Positions 1 through 7,620 of a stretch of DNA of 20,579 bases are shown one piece after another. The stretch comes from CALMEE01 sp041748315 (GTDB lineage: Bacteria; Planctomycetota; Planctomycetia; Pirellulales; Pirellulaceae). The stretch spans positions 1 through 20,579 of the forward strand of contig JBGTDM010000116.1 in assembly GCA_041748315.1 (NCBI GenBank), in the 5' to 3' direction. The position numbers and the translations under genes were made by a program. Position 1 is the stretch's first letter. Each line of letters opens with the position of its first letter. Below the pieces are notes generated by a model. The model saw only the letters and a program-made list of their open reading frames with translations. It ran no database searches and was not told where the DNA came from.

Positions 1-1
1 T

Positions 2-481
2 GAATCCAGGCCTGCCGAAAAAGTGCGTCATGACATGGCGTTGGTCGGCAGCAATGGGCAGGTCTCAATTCTCAATGCAGCCCATGCCGAAATGGGATCG
101 ATCAAAATATTGGACAATTCAGCATCCAGTCTGGTCAACATATCCATCGGTGTACCCGAACATCTGGTTCATCGGTTGATTGATCGCACGGAGCCAGAAT
201 TCGATGAACCGATTGCCCGGAAAAAAATTGAGGAACAATTCAAAGTCCTGAGCAAGCAAATTGAACAAACGGTACGAAGTCAAATCCCCATTCATTTGAC
301 GGATCGAATCTCAATCGTTCTAGAACCGGATGCGATGACTGATTCAGTGTCTGAGGGTGTCGCAACGCCCACCGTCCAACACTGGTTTGAGCAGAATTGG
401 AAGATTGTTGTCGCAGTGGTATCTGCGATTTGCGTCTTGTTGATTTGTCGTCCAACAAGGCAGGTTCAAATGGACCGTTAG
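2..481 (+). CDS. YscJ/FliF-family ring protein, C-terminal part (5' end outside window)
   Basis: The frame is open from the left edge to TAG at 479-481, so only the last 159 residues are visible. A GTG at 23 is in frame but is probably not the real start. The segment has a periplasmic-type alpha/beta stretch (NISIGVPEHLV, then an amphipathic helix, then RISIVLEPDAM). This resembles the ring-building region of FliF and of the type III secretion protein YscJ/SctJ. One strong membrane helix follows (WKIVVAVVSAICVLLIC) and the protein stops about ten residues later. FliF normally continues after its second membrane helix into a cytoplasmic FliG-binding tail of tens of residues; that tail is absent here. 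The position directly upstream of fliO-fliP-fliQ-fliR-flhB supports a role in the basal-body or export ring. The family call rests on pattern and context; FliF versus a SctJ-like protein cannot be settled from this part. Confidence 0.55.
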   Translation, partial: ESRPAEKVRHDMALVGSNGQVSILNAAHAEMGSIKILDNSASSLVNISIGVPEHLVHRLIDRTEPEFDEPIARKKIEEQFKVLSKQIEQTVRSQIPIHLTDRISIVLEPDAMTDSVSEGVATPTVQHWFEQNWKIVVAVVSAICVLLICRPTRQVQMDR

Positions 482-623
482 GCCCCATTCAATCTGGTGC
501 AAGCTTTGCAACCAACAAGGTTATGGCCGGTCATGCAAATGATATCGGGGGCGAAAAATTGAGCGACGAGGGTCAACCAGAAAACTAAAGTGAGAAATGA
601 AATCCTATACGGGGAAGATAAAT

Positions 624-1265
624 ATGATCCAGCATAGAGCCAGATTGCGGGTGAGTTCGCTGATCATGTGCGTCATCCTGTCCACAATGGTTGGAACAGT
701 GACGGCACGCCAAACTGACGAAAACGAGGGGATCATTGTTGCCGTTCAAGGTGCGGAGCGCGACAGTTCCTGGGAAGTTATCGATGGTCCTGAACAGACC
801 AGCGACGATCCGTTGCGAAAACTGCTTCCAGGACCCACTCCGACTCGATCGAGTGCTGAATCGATTATCGGCGGAGGGGATACCCGGACCAAAAAGACGA
901 TTGCCAAGATGGTTGGCGGACTGGCGATTGTCGTAGCGTTGTTCATTGTGATTGCAATGGTTTTCGGCAAGCGTAAACATAACGTCGCGGGTCAGTCAAG
1001 TTCGCCCATCGAAATTCTTTGTCGATCAATGTTGAATAAATCGCAACAAATGCAATTAATTCGATTAGGCAATCGCCTATTGTTGGTTGCAAGTTCAGAA
1101 CATCGAGCCGACACGCTGGCGGAAATCGTCGATCCAGCGGAAATTGCCGAGATCGAACAGATGGTCAGACAAGGCGATATGTCGTTTTTCGGACGTGCAC
1201 GCCAGCAGCCGAGTAGTCGTCGACAACTCAGTTCCGCTCGTCGACAACCTGTGTACGAGGCTTAG
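624..1265 (+). CDS. fliO: FliO-family flagellar export assembly protein
   Basis: This 213-residue membrane protein matches the FliO/FliZ family, which helps assemble the FliP ring of the export gate. The start chosen is ATG 624, with a strong GGGGAAG Shine-Dalgarno at 611-617; an in-frame ATG at 597 would add nine residues. The N-terminus looks like a signal peptide ending near VTA. A roughly 75-residue extracytoplasmic segment follows, then one membrane helix around residues 96-116 (MVGGLAIVVALFIVIAMVFG). The cytoplasmic FliO domain (IEILCRSMLNKSQQMQLIRL, then NRLLLVAS) is followed by an Arg/Ser/Gln-rich tail. The stop lies two bases before the fliP start, so the two genes are probably co-translated. 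About 140 bases separate this gene from the upstream ring-protein gene. Confidence 0.85.
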   Translation: MIQHRARLRVSSLIMCVILSTMVGTVTARQTDENEGIIVAVQGAERDSSWEVIDGPEQTSDDPLRKLLPGPTPTRSSAESIIGGGDTRTKKTIAKMVGGLAIVVALFIVIAMVFGKRKHNVAGQSSSPIEILCRSMLNKSQQMQLIRLGNRLLLVASSEHRADTLAEIVDPAEIAEIEQMVRQGDMSFFGRARQQPSSRRQLSSARRQPVYEA

Positions 1266-1267
1266 TT

Positions 1268-2275
1268 GTGAAACGGACGATGTTGTCTTTTCGAACGATC
1301 ATACCTTGCTTTCGTTCGCTCGTTACCACGGGTTTGTTGTTGGCGATGGGAAGCGGCTGGCAGGCGTCGATAACTGCGCAGACCGAACACGAGGTTGGCA
1401 ATCAGCAAACGTCAATGTCGAGTTCGGAAACGGAGCCGTCGAATGGGTTACCCTTTGAAGGTAATTCGCAGATCAGGTCGAGCAGCGCTTCCGAAAACCA
1501 GTCATTAGAAAGCAACGATAGCGTTTTGGCGTCCACTTCAGAAAGTGAAGCCGAGAATATTGGCTCTCAGATCGATTCTTTGACCGAACTCGACTGGACG
1601 TCGAAGGAAAATCTTCCATCCACCCTCAGGTATCTCGGTTTAATCACGGTCATCAGCTTGGCGCCAGCACTTTTTCTGATGACGACTAGCTACATTCGCA
1701 TTATCGTTGTCCTGAGTATCTTGCGGCAGGCGATCGGAATAGGCCAGACTCCCTCGACCCAAGTCTTAACTGCCTTGTCGTTATTCATGACCATTCTAGT
1801 CATGACCCCCGTATGGAGCGAGGTTTACACCGAGTCGATTAAGCCGTATACGGAAGAAGAGAGCGAGATGGATTGGGCGGAGGCGTTCGAACGAGGTGTG
1901 CGACCGATCAAACGGTTTATGTCGCGCCAAATCGATTTCGCCGAGAATATTGATGATATCTGGATGTTCTACCAATACTTGCCGGAAAGTGAACGAACCT
2001 CTGAACCCGAGACCTTTGACGACATTCCCATTCGCGTCATGTTGCCGGCCTTTCTGATCAGCGAATTGAAGGTCGCTTTCTTAATTGGGTTTTCCATTTT
2101 TTTACCATTTCTTGTATTGGACCTGATCGTGTCCAGTGTAAGCGTATCGATGGGAATGGTCATGTTACCACCGGCGATGATCAGCTTGCCACTCAAGTTG
2201 GCGTTGTTTGTTCTGGTTGATGGATGGACGTTGGTCGTCGGCATGTTGTTAAACAGTTTCATCCCTTATTCCTGA
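1268..2275 (+). CDS. fliP: FliP, flagellar export gate protein, with N-terminal extension
   Basis: FliP forms the core pentamer of the inner-membrane export gate, together with FliQ and FliR. From about residue 116 the protein follows FliP closely: APALFLMTTSYIRIIVVLSI, the Q-VLTALSLFMT helix, the RQ and WMFYQ loop segment, the IRVMLPAFLISELKVAF motif, and a C-terminus with MVMLPPAMISLPLKL and LVDGW. The protein is 335 residues, against about 245 for enterobacterial FliP. The extra length is a signal-peptide-like start followed by about 75 Ser/Glu/Asn-rich residues (roughly 40-115). The start is GTG 1268, supported by GAGG at 1257-1260; ATG 1280 is a possible alternative. It sits two bases after fliO. 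Confidence 0.97.
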   Translation: MKRTMLSFRTIIPCFRSLVTTGLLLAMGSGWQASITAQTEHEVGNQQTSMSSSETEPSNGLPFEGNSQIRSSSASENQSLESNDSVLASTSESEAENIGSQIDSLTELDWTSKENLPSTLRYLGLITVISLAPALFLMTTSYIRIIVVLSILRQAIGIGQTPSTQVLTALSLFMTILVMTPVWSEVYTESIKPYTEEESEMDWAEAFERGVRPIKRFMSRQIDFAENIDDIWMFYQYLPESERTSEPETFDDIPIRVMLPAFLISELKVAFLIGFSIFLPFLVLDLIVSSVSVSMGMVMLPPAMISLPLKLALFVLVDGWTLVVGMLLNSFIPYS

Positions 2276-2278
2276 ATC

Positions 2279-2443
2279 ATGGCGGAATACCATTCTTGGA
2301 CCACAAAAAATCAGCGACCGGCCGAGAGATGGCAGACAGGTGCAGCTAATCCCAAAACACAGCGAGCTATTCGCCTATACAACCTTAATGGAAAACGACC
2401 TGGTCAAACAGAAATAGCTGATGAATCCTCAAGACATGATTGA
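2279..2443 (+). CDS. Possible 54-residue small protein between fliP and fliQ
   Basis: An ATG four bases after the fliP stop opens a 54-codon frame that fills the otherwise empty 145-base gap before fliQ. It ends at TGA 2441-2443, overlapping the first 23 bases of fliQ in another frame. The product would be small, hydrophilic and basic (MAEYHSWTTKNQRPAERW at its start), with no membrane segment or motif I recognise. In favour is its exact placement in a compact operon. Against it are the lack of a clear Shine-Dalgarno and of any known counterpart. It may be chance, or a leader whose translation couples fliP to fliQ. Confidence 0.2.
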   Translation: MAEYHSWTTKNQRPAERWQTGAANPKTQRAIRLYNLNGKRPGQTEIADESSRHD

Positions 2444-2699
2444 ACTTTCACGTCAGGCATTGCAGACCGTTTTGGTCCTGTCACTTCCCGTGCTGGGAAT
2501 TGCATTGATTGTAGGATTGCTGGTCAGTACCCTGCAGGCGATGACCCATATTCACGACCAAACCATTGGCACAGTGATCAAGTTGATCGCCGTGTTTGTT
2601 GTGCTGCTGGTAGCGATGCCCTGGTTGGTTGACATGATGGTGGACTACAGCGAAATGATGATTCGGAATGCACCGCAGACGATTCAAAGCTCGATGTAG
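2421..2699 (+). CDS. fliQ: FliQ, flagellar export gate protein
   Basis: The 92-residue length, the two long hydrophobic helices and their order are those of FliQ, a small inner-membrane subunit that wraps the FliP-FliR gate. Family features visible are the N-terminal MNPQDMIELSRQAL, helix 1 (VLSLPVLGIALIVGLLVSTL), the QAMTHIHDQT turn and helix 2 (IAVFVVLLVAMPWLVDMM). No strong Shine-Dalgarno precedes ATG 2421. The upstream gap to fliP is 145 bases and the downstream gap to fliR is 29 bases, consistent with one operon. Confidence 0.95.
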   Translation: MNPQDMIELSRQALQTVLVLSLPVLGIALIVGLLVSTLQAMTHIHDQTIGTVIKLIAVFVVLLVAMPWLVDMMVDYSEMMIRNAPQTIQSSM

Positions 2700-2728
2700 G
2701 CAGCAACGCATCCCAGAAACAAGACGAT

Positions 2729-3568
2729 TTGTTGATTGACGTCAAAGATAGCAAGTTGTACCTACCCGTTTGGAGTCAAGAGTTGGATTCGCCGATCATA
2801 CAGGTCACATTGCTGATGGCACTTCGCATTGGTGCGATGATGGCGGTCGCGCCAATGTTTGGCGCGGGGTGGATTTCCTGGAAGTTTCGAATCGCCATGA
2901 CGGTGCTATTGACTTTGGTGGTAGCACCACTGATTGAACTCAGTCCACCTAAGGAGTTCGAGATCGTTGGAGCGGCTGCGAATGAACTCATGTGTGGCAT
3001 ATTACTAGGGATCGGAATTCGATTGTTGGTGATGGCTTTAGGGTTGATCGGCGATTTGATTTCACAAATGTCCGGGTGGTCATTTGGACAAGTTGTGAGT
3101 GAGGGGGCGGAAGCGAGTTCGCCGTTAGGGAAACTGTTCTCGTGGACGATGGTGGCAATATTTATTGCTTCTGGGGGTGTCAACCAGTTAGTCATCGGTC
3201 TGTTAGAGTCGTTTAAACTCGCTCCTCCCGGAAGCGTACTTTGGGATTGGGGACTTATGGAACTTCTCACCGGGATGCTTCACCAGAGTTTTGAACTTGC
3301 CTTACGAGTTTCAGCGCCCGCACTTGTGGCGTTGCTTGTAGCGACATTGTTGATGGCTTTTATTCAACGCTCGGCTCCGACGGTCAATTCATTTCAAGTT
3401 GGCTTTGCGCTAAAGAGCGTATTGGCCTTTGCGGTTGCTTCGCTTGTCATCGCCCGGGGTCCCGTATTGGCATCGAACTATTTCGAACCTTTTATCTCTC
3501 AGGTTCAGCAGGCGTTGAGCTTGAATGCCGATGAAACTTTCGGAATGTCCTCGAAGGAGAGGCCATGA
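2729..3568 (+). CDS. fliR: FliR, flagellar export gate protein
   Basis: FliR is the single-copy subunit completing the FliP-FliQ-FliR export gate. The 279 residues contain the expected helices and motifs: TM1 LLMALRIGAMMAVAPMFG, the WISWKFRIAMTVLLTLVVAP segment, GILLGIGIRL, the SGWSFGQVVS plug-region stretch, and the C-terminal LMAFIQRSAPTVNSFQVGF. The frame is open upstream into fliQ but contains no ATG, GTG or TTG before TTG 2729, so the start is TTG 2729 or the adjacent TTG 2732. The next ATG would cut into TM1. This leaves about 25 residues before TM1, longer than usual for FliR, and no clear Shine-Dalgarno precedes them. The stop overlaps the flhB start as ATGA. Confidence 0.95.
   Translation: MLIDVKDSKLYLPVWSQELDSPIIQVTLLMALRIGAMMAVAPMFGAGWISWKFRIAMTVLLTLVVAPLIELSPPKEFEIVGAAANELMCGILLGIGIRLLVMALGLIGDLISQMSGWSFGQVVSEGAEASSPLGKLFSWTMVAIFIASGGVNQLVIGLLESFKLAPPGSVLWDWGLMELLTGMLHQSFELALRVSAPALVALLVATLLMAFIQRSAPTVNSFQVGFALKSVLAFAVASLVIARGPVLASNYFEPFISQVQQALSLNADETFGMSSKERP
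3554..3568 (+). promoter_or_regulatory. Shine-Dalgarno and ATGA stop/start overlap between fliR and flhB
   Basis: AAGGAGA at 3554-3560 lies inside the last codons of fliR, four bases before ATG 3565. The fliR stop TGA is 3566-3568, so the two genes share ATGA. This is a classic arrangement for translational coupling and fixes the flhB start. Confidence 0.6.
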
Positions 3569-4569
3569 CTCGAAACGGCGATGCAAATCATGCACCGACA
3601 CCTCAGCGTTTGCAGCGAGCTCGAAGCGAGGGGACGTTGTGTCGCAGTCAAGGCTTGATATGGTCGGGAATTTGGATCACCTTTGTTAGCGCAATCGCCT
3701 GGTGGGGCCCTTTGGTGATCGCTCGTTGGCAAGCCTTTACACGCGAGACCTGGACTGCCGATTCGGTATTGAATCGCGATGGGTCGTATTGGCCAGCGGT
3801 TGCAGGCTTGTTGATGAACCTGTTCCCCTTTTTGTTGTTGATTGCTGCCGCCACGCTGGCTCTCAATTTTATGCAAGGGGGATTCAGTTTTTTTCCAGAT
3901 CGAATTGTGCCGCGGCTATCGCGACTGGTCCCTGAACGTCAACCATTTTCGCTTGAACATCTAATTCGCGGGACGACCACATTACTGAAAGTTGTTTCCT
4001 TATTAAGCATCACCGTAATATTTGTGATCTGGAAACAGCATGAGATCTTAACACTGGGAAACCACGCCGCCGACGCGACTTTCGATTCAGTCTGCAGATT
4101 GCTGTTGACGTTTTGTGTGCAAGTCGCAATGGTTTTAGGGTGTTACGGACTGCTAGACTACGGCGTAGCGAGGTTCGAATATATGCGAGGTTTGCGCATG
4201 ACGGATCGGGAAATTCTGGACGAGCAGCGACAGCTCGACGGCGATCCACGTATCCATTCTGCCCGTTCATTGATCTATCGAGATCGTGCCGCACCCTCGC
4301 TACAAATTAATTGGTCTCAAGTGGAGCTTCTCGTCGTCGATGGAAAAACGACAGTTTACGCTGTTGGCTTTAAGACCAGTACCGAGAAATCCGCTCACCG
4401 AGATCGAGGCGTTTTGCTATGGAGCGTGTCCGGGCTTCAAACGATCCAAATCATCGGCATGGCCGGGGCAAGGAATTTGGCGATTCATCGAGATGCGATG
4501 CTCGCCATGAAGTTGGCGGAACTGAAGCCTGGCTGTGACATTCAGTGGATGGAAGAAATTCGGCGATAG
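3565..4569 (+). CDS. flhB: FlhB-family export switch protein lacking the NPTH cleavage motif
   Basis: FlhB is the export-gate protein whose cytoplasmic domain normally cleaves itself between Asn and Pro of NPTH, switching export from hook to filament substrates. Visible family features are the N-terminal PTPQRLQRARSEGT motif, four membrane helices (about residues 31-53, 76-103, 138-157 and 176-200) and the post-membrane segment MTDREILDEQRQLDGDPRIH (212-231). The cytoplasmic domain is short: 334 residues in all, against about 380 in enterobacteria. After GDPRIH it goes almost directly to VELLVVDGKTTVYAVGF (253-269). DGKTTV (259-264) stands where TNPTH is expected before YAV, so neither Asn nor Pro is present. 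The C-terminal LAIHRDAMLAMKLAELKPG still resembles FlhB. It is the last gene of the export operon here. Confidence 0.88.
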   Translation: MTRNGDANHAPTPQRLQRARSEGTLCRSQGLIWSGIWITFVSAIAWWGPLVIARWQAFTRETWTADSVLNRDGSYWPAVAGLLMNLFPFLLLIAAATLALNFMQGGFSFFPDRIVPRLSRLVPERQPFSLEHLIRGTTTLLKVVSLLSITVIFVIWKQHEILTLGNHAADATFDSVCRLLLTFCVQVAMVLGCYGLLDYGVARFEYMRGLRMTDREILDEQRQLDGDPRIHSARSLIYRDRAAPSLQINWSQVELLVVDGKTTVYAVGFKTSTEKSAHRDRGVLLWSVSGLQTIQIIGMAGARNLAIHRDAMLAMKLAELKPGCDIQWMEEIRR

Positions 4570-5016
4570 CCAAAAACCGATGCGGATTTCAACTCTCGAA
4601 TCTTCCCGAACGCATATCGTTTTGTGCGGTACCAGCCTTTGAGTTCGGACGGCCCTTGATTTCTGACTCAGACTCGGCCTCTGAATGGCAATGCCCAAGG
4701 TGTTCATGGTGGAATGCTTCACCTAGCGAACCCGGGAATTTGAAAATACCGGTGGGTAAATCTTGAAATAGACTTGGCACGCGGTCAGGATAGAGTATAC
4801 CCATGGTATGGCATCTGAATCAGCGTTTGGTGATTTTTGGGGCTTTCTTGTCGCCGTTAAACGCGTCGGCGAAATGATTCACGTCGCGGCGTATCGGATC
4901 AGCGCACTTTGGATTCGTCATTCAATGATCGCATCTCAGGATGTTATGAATGTATGCGAGTCTTGCGCAACGGTGAGTCCAGGCCTTTTCAATCTGTTTG
5001 CGGAGCACAAATAAGC
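4570..5016. other. Intergenic region between flhB and the amidohydrolase cluster
   Basis: About 450 bases without a convincing gene. Short frames occur on both strands, but none shows a recognisable family or a good ribosome site. A possible promoter for the downstream cluster is TTGGCA at 4774-4779 with TATACC at 4796-4801 (16-base spacing). It lies next to a small inverted repeat, ATACC/GGTAT at 4797-4809. Planctomycete promoters are poorly characterised, so this is only a candidate. No clear terminator hairpin with a T-run was seen after flhB. Confidence 0.4.
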
Positions 5017-7620
5017 ATGAGAAATATTTGGCAGACTTACGGTCGCTCTGGCGCGAATGAATCGGACAGTGCGGAGCGTTGCACTCGTGCACCATCGGTT
5101 TGTGGAGACTTTGGTTGCAACGACATCCGTTTAGTGCGGTTTCAAGGCGCGGCTTTATGCGCGCTGGCTGTCACTTTAGTCGTGATCTGTTTTGGGATGG
5201 TTTCGCTCGTTCAAGCCGTCGAAGAACGGCCTTTCTTTAATCAAAGCGGCGATGCGACTGGTACGATCGTGTTGGAAAATGCCACGATTATTTCAATGAC
5301 TAGCGAAGGTACATTTCAGGGCACCATCGTAATCCGCGACGCCAAAATTGCGCAAGTGATTCGCCACGATGAGAACCAGGCATCCGGTTCCAAATCGCCG
5401 GACTCGCAGATTTACGACTTGACCGGATATACCGTGACGCCTGGGCTAATTGACTGTCGCAGCGTGTTGTGGCTGGAGAGCGGTGCAATGAGCGAAGCGA
5501 GCTCAACGGCAGCTCTGGATATCGTCAATGGAATCGATCCTTGGCAAGAGGACTGGCGCGAGGTTAGTGCTCAGGGGATTACGACGGTGGGTGTCCAACC
5601 TTCTGGTACTTTAGGAGGCTACGCGGCTGCGCTCAGTGTTTTGCCGAGTCATAGCCGGGATGAAATCGTTCTCAAAAATGAAATTGCTGTATCCGCTTCG
5701 ATCGGCATCAATGGAAATACTTCAGTCGCCCGGTTTACCGAATTCAATCGAATTCGAAATGCCATCAAAAAAATCGTGGATGGCCAGGCTGTTGAGGAGG
5801 AAGAGGAAAAACAACAGGACGAGGAAGGTGAAGAAGCGGAAGAGACGCCTCAGGAAACTCCCGCGGGTCAAGCGGCGGCGAGGCCAACGGGCGCAGCCTC
5901 CAACCGAGTGACTCCGCCAGACCGAACCGCCGATTTGTTAAAGCGCGTTGTCAACGGCGAACTGGCTCTGCGAGTCCGCTGCCGTCATTCCGATGTGATT
6001 AACTGGATGCTTGAACTTGGGGACGAGTTTGGAATCAGGATAATCTTCGAGGAAATTCCGCAGGCAGCTCGGTTTTCAACCAAAATTCATCAACAGAATG
6101 TGCCGGTCATCGTTGGACCTTTTGGAAGCCTCTCGAAGTCTGGCGGTTCAGATTTGGATAAGGACTTTAGCCAGGACTGGATCGCGGACCATGCGGCTGA
6201 GGGAGGCCTGTGGAGCGTAGCCAGCTTTTCGAACCAGCCCCGTGGATCGCGATTGTTGCGGTTCAACGTCGCCAGCCTGTTAGCCCAAGTTGACGTGTCA
6301 CGCGATGATGCCTTGCAAGCGATTACTTTAAATGCGGCAAAAATTTTGGGCGTCGCCGATCAAGTCGGCTCGATCGCGGTTGGCAAGCGTGCTGATTTGG
6401 CTGTGTTTGCCGGCGATCCGCTCGATCCGTCGGTGCCCGTACGTTTGGTGCTTTGCAACGGTAGAGTTGTTCACGAGTCGGCGTTCGAGCCAGAAATTGT
6501 AAGTCGCCCGACAATCGAAGAGTCGTCCCCATTTGAAACGTTCGGTGCCATTCCCGCCCACTATGCGATCAAGTCGAATCAGGTATTGCAGGGGGGCAAA
6601 TTCGCGCCCGGCATGTTGGTCGTGAAAGACGGAATGATCGAGTCAATCGATGTCGAAGTGAAAGTTGACGGGATTCCCCTGTATGAGATGCTCGATGCAA
6701 TAATTACGCCAGGGTTGGTGGTCGCCCATTCGAACTTGGGACATCAAAGCCTGATGCGGGATAACCCCGAGTCAGACGCGACACTATTTCGGGCTGTCGA
6801 TGTGTTTGAATCCGGACAGAAACAGGTTGCTGAGATGTTGTCAGGTGGCTTTATCCATATTGGATTAGCTCCAGAGTCAAACCGAACTTCGGCGGGTTGT
6901 GTGGGGCAGATTCGCCTGTCGGCGGCTTCGTCGATTGTGCTCGATCACATGGCCAGCCAATTTGTGTTGGCAAGCTCCGCGCGGGATGCTCAGCGGTTTC
7001 CAGTTTCCTTGACAGGGCAGGCAGAGATGCTTGATCAATTACTTGCCGCCAGGATTCCCGAGTCGCGATTGTTTGTATCATCGGCGATAGCTCGCTCGCT
7101 GAACAGTGAGAAATTCAATATCGTGGACCGTGTCAAGGGCGGGGCAGCGAAATCACTTTTTCATGTTGATAATCATGTCGAGACTCGTTTTGCTACCAGG
7201 CTGGCGCAGCAATATCAACTTGCTGGAGCCATTTTGACCGATACGGTGCCGAGCGAAAGCCTATCTGGATTGTTGAAGAGCAAACTTGGTTTAATCGTTC
7301 TGTCGGCAACCGGGACTGAGTATGATCGCCATTTCGACGATATTGCGGCGGCGGTTAAGGCTGGTGTTCCATTGGCTTTTAGTGGCGACGACCCGGAACG
7401 AATTCGCGGAACGGCGGCAATTCTGGCGACGGCTGGTGTTTCGCGTGAATCGCTTTTACATGGCTTGACCGGTGGCGCGGCCGAAATGGTTGGCATGACG
7501 GACAAGACGGGGCAATTAGTAAGTGGTGCCCCGGCTGACTTTGTGATTTGGAATGGATCCCCCTTGGACTTGTCATCAAAGCCGCTTGCGGTGTTTGTCG
7601 ATGGAAAACTGACTCAATGA
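5017..7620 (+). CDS. Amidohydrolase 1: double-length exported amidohydrolase-family protein, metal site degenerate
   Basis: This 867-residue protein is two amidohydrolase-like units in tandem. ATG 5017 is chosen because it has GGAG at 5002-5005 and gives a signal-type helix ending LVQA (about residues 45-67). The frame extends up to a TTG at 4909, but that stretch looks non-coding. Unit 1 has the beta-sandwich strand (GTIVLENATII), TPGLID, GITTV and a C-terminal GSIAVGKRADLAVFAGDP. The metal-binding HxH is replaced by R148-S-V150, and the later His positions read VRCRH and FEEIP. An acidic linker (about 259-300) interrupts unit 1. Unit 2 has TPGLVVAHSN (H571, N573), FHVDNHVE (H716) and SGDDP, so it keeps some ligands. 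It is the first gene of the cluster and overlaps the next as ATGA. Substrate and activity are unknown. Confidence 0.85.
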   Translation: MRNIWQTYGRSGANESDSAERCTRAPSVCGDFGCNDIRLVRFQGAALCALAVTLVVICFGMVSLVQAVEERPFFNQSGDATGTIVLENATIISMTSEGTFQGTIVIRDAKIAQVIRHDENQASGSKSPDSQIYDLTGYTVTPGLIDCRSVLWLESGAMSEASSTAALDIVNGIDPWQEDWREVSAQGITTVGVQPSGTLGGYAAALSVLPSHSRDEIVLKNEIAVSASIGINGNTSVARFTEFNRIRNAIKKIVDGQAVEEEEEKQQDEEGEEAEETPQETPAGQAAARPTGAASNRVTPPDRTADLLKRVVNGELALRVRCRHSDVINWMLELGDEFGIRIIFEEIPQAARFSTKIHQQNVPVIVGPFGSLSKSGGSDLDKDFSQDWIADHAAEGGLWSVASFSNQPRGSRLLRFNVASLLAQVDVSRDDALQAITLNAAKILGVADQVGSIAVGKRADLAVFAGDPLDPSVPVRLVLCNGRVVHESAFEPEIVSRPTIEESSPFETFGAIPAHYAIKSNQVLQGGKFAPGMLVVKDGMIESIDVEVKVDGIPLYEMLDAIITPGLVVAHSNLGHQSLMRDNPESDATLFRAVDVFESGQKQVAEMLSGGFIHIGLAPESNRTSAGCVGQIRLSAASSIVLDHMASQFVLASSARDAQRFPVSLTGQAEMLDQLLAARIPESRLFVSSAIARSLNSEKFNIVDRVKGGAAKSLFHVDNHVETRFATRLAQQYQLAGAILTDTVPSESLSGLLKSKLGLIVLSATGTEYDRHFDDIAAAVKAGVPLAFSGDDPERIRGTAAILATAGVSRESLLHGLTGGAAEMVGMTDKTGQLVSGAPADFVIWNGSPLDLSSKPLAVFVDGKLTQ

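Noticed and set aside
397..588. 63-codon + strand frame overlapping the end of the ring-protein gene
   Set aside because: It overlaps the better-supported frame, and its extension past 481 does not resemble a FliF tail, so it does not support a frameshifted longer FliF either.
4545..4766. 73-codon + strand frame with a CPRC motif after flhB
   Set aside because: Only one CxxC pair, no family resemblance, no ribosome site and overlap with the flhB end.
4775..4790. TGGCACG resembling the -24 element of a sigma-54 promoter
   Set aside because: The matching GC/TTGC element about five bases further on is absent (the sequence reads CAGG).
4589..4804. 71-codon - strand frame in the gap after flhB
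   Set aside because: Composition looks like chance; no recognisable motif or start signal.
4909..5016. Upstream extension of amidohydrolase 1 to a TTG start
   Set aside because: The added residues are Cys-rich and unlike a signal peptide; ATG 5017 has a GGAG site and gives a sensible export signal.
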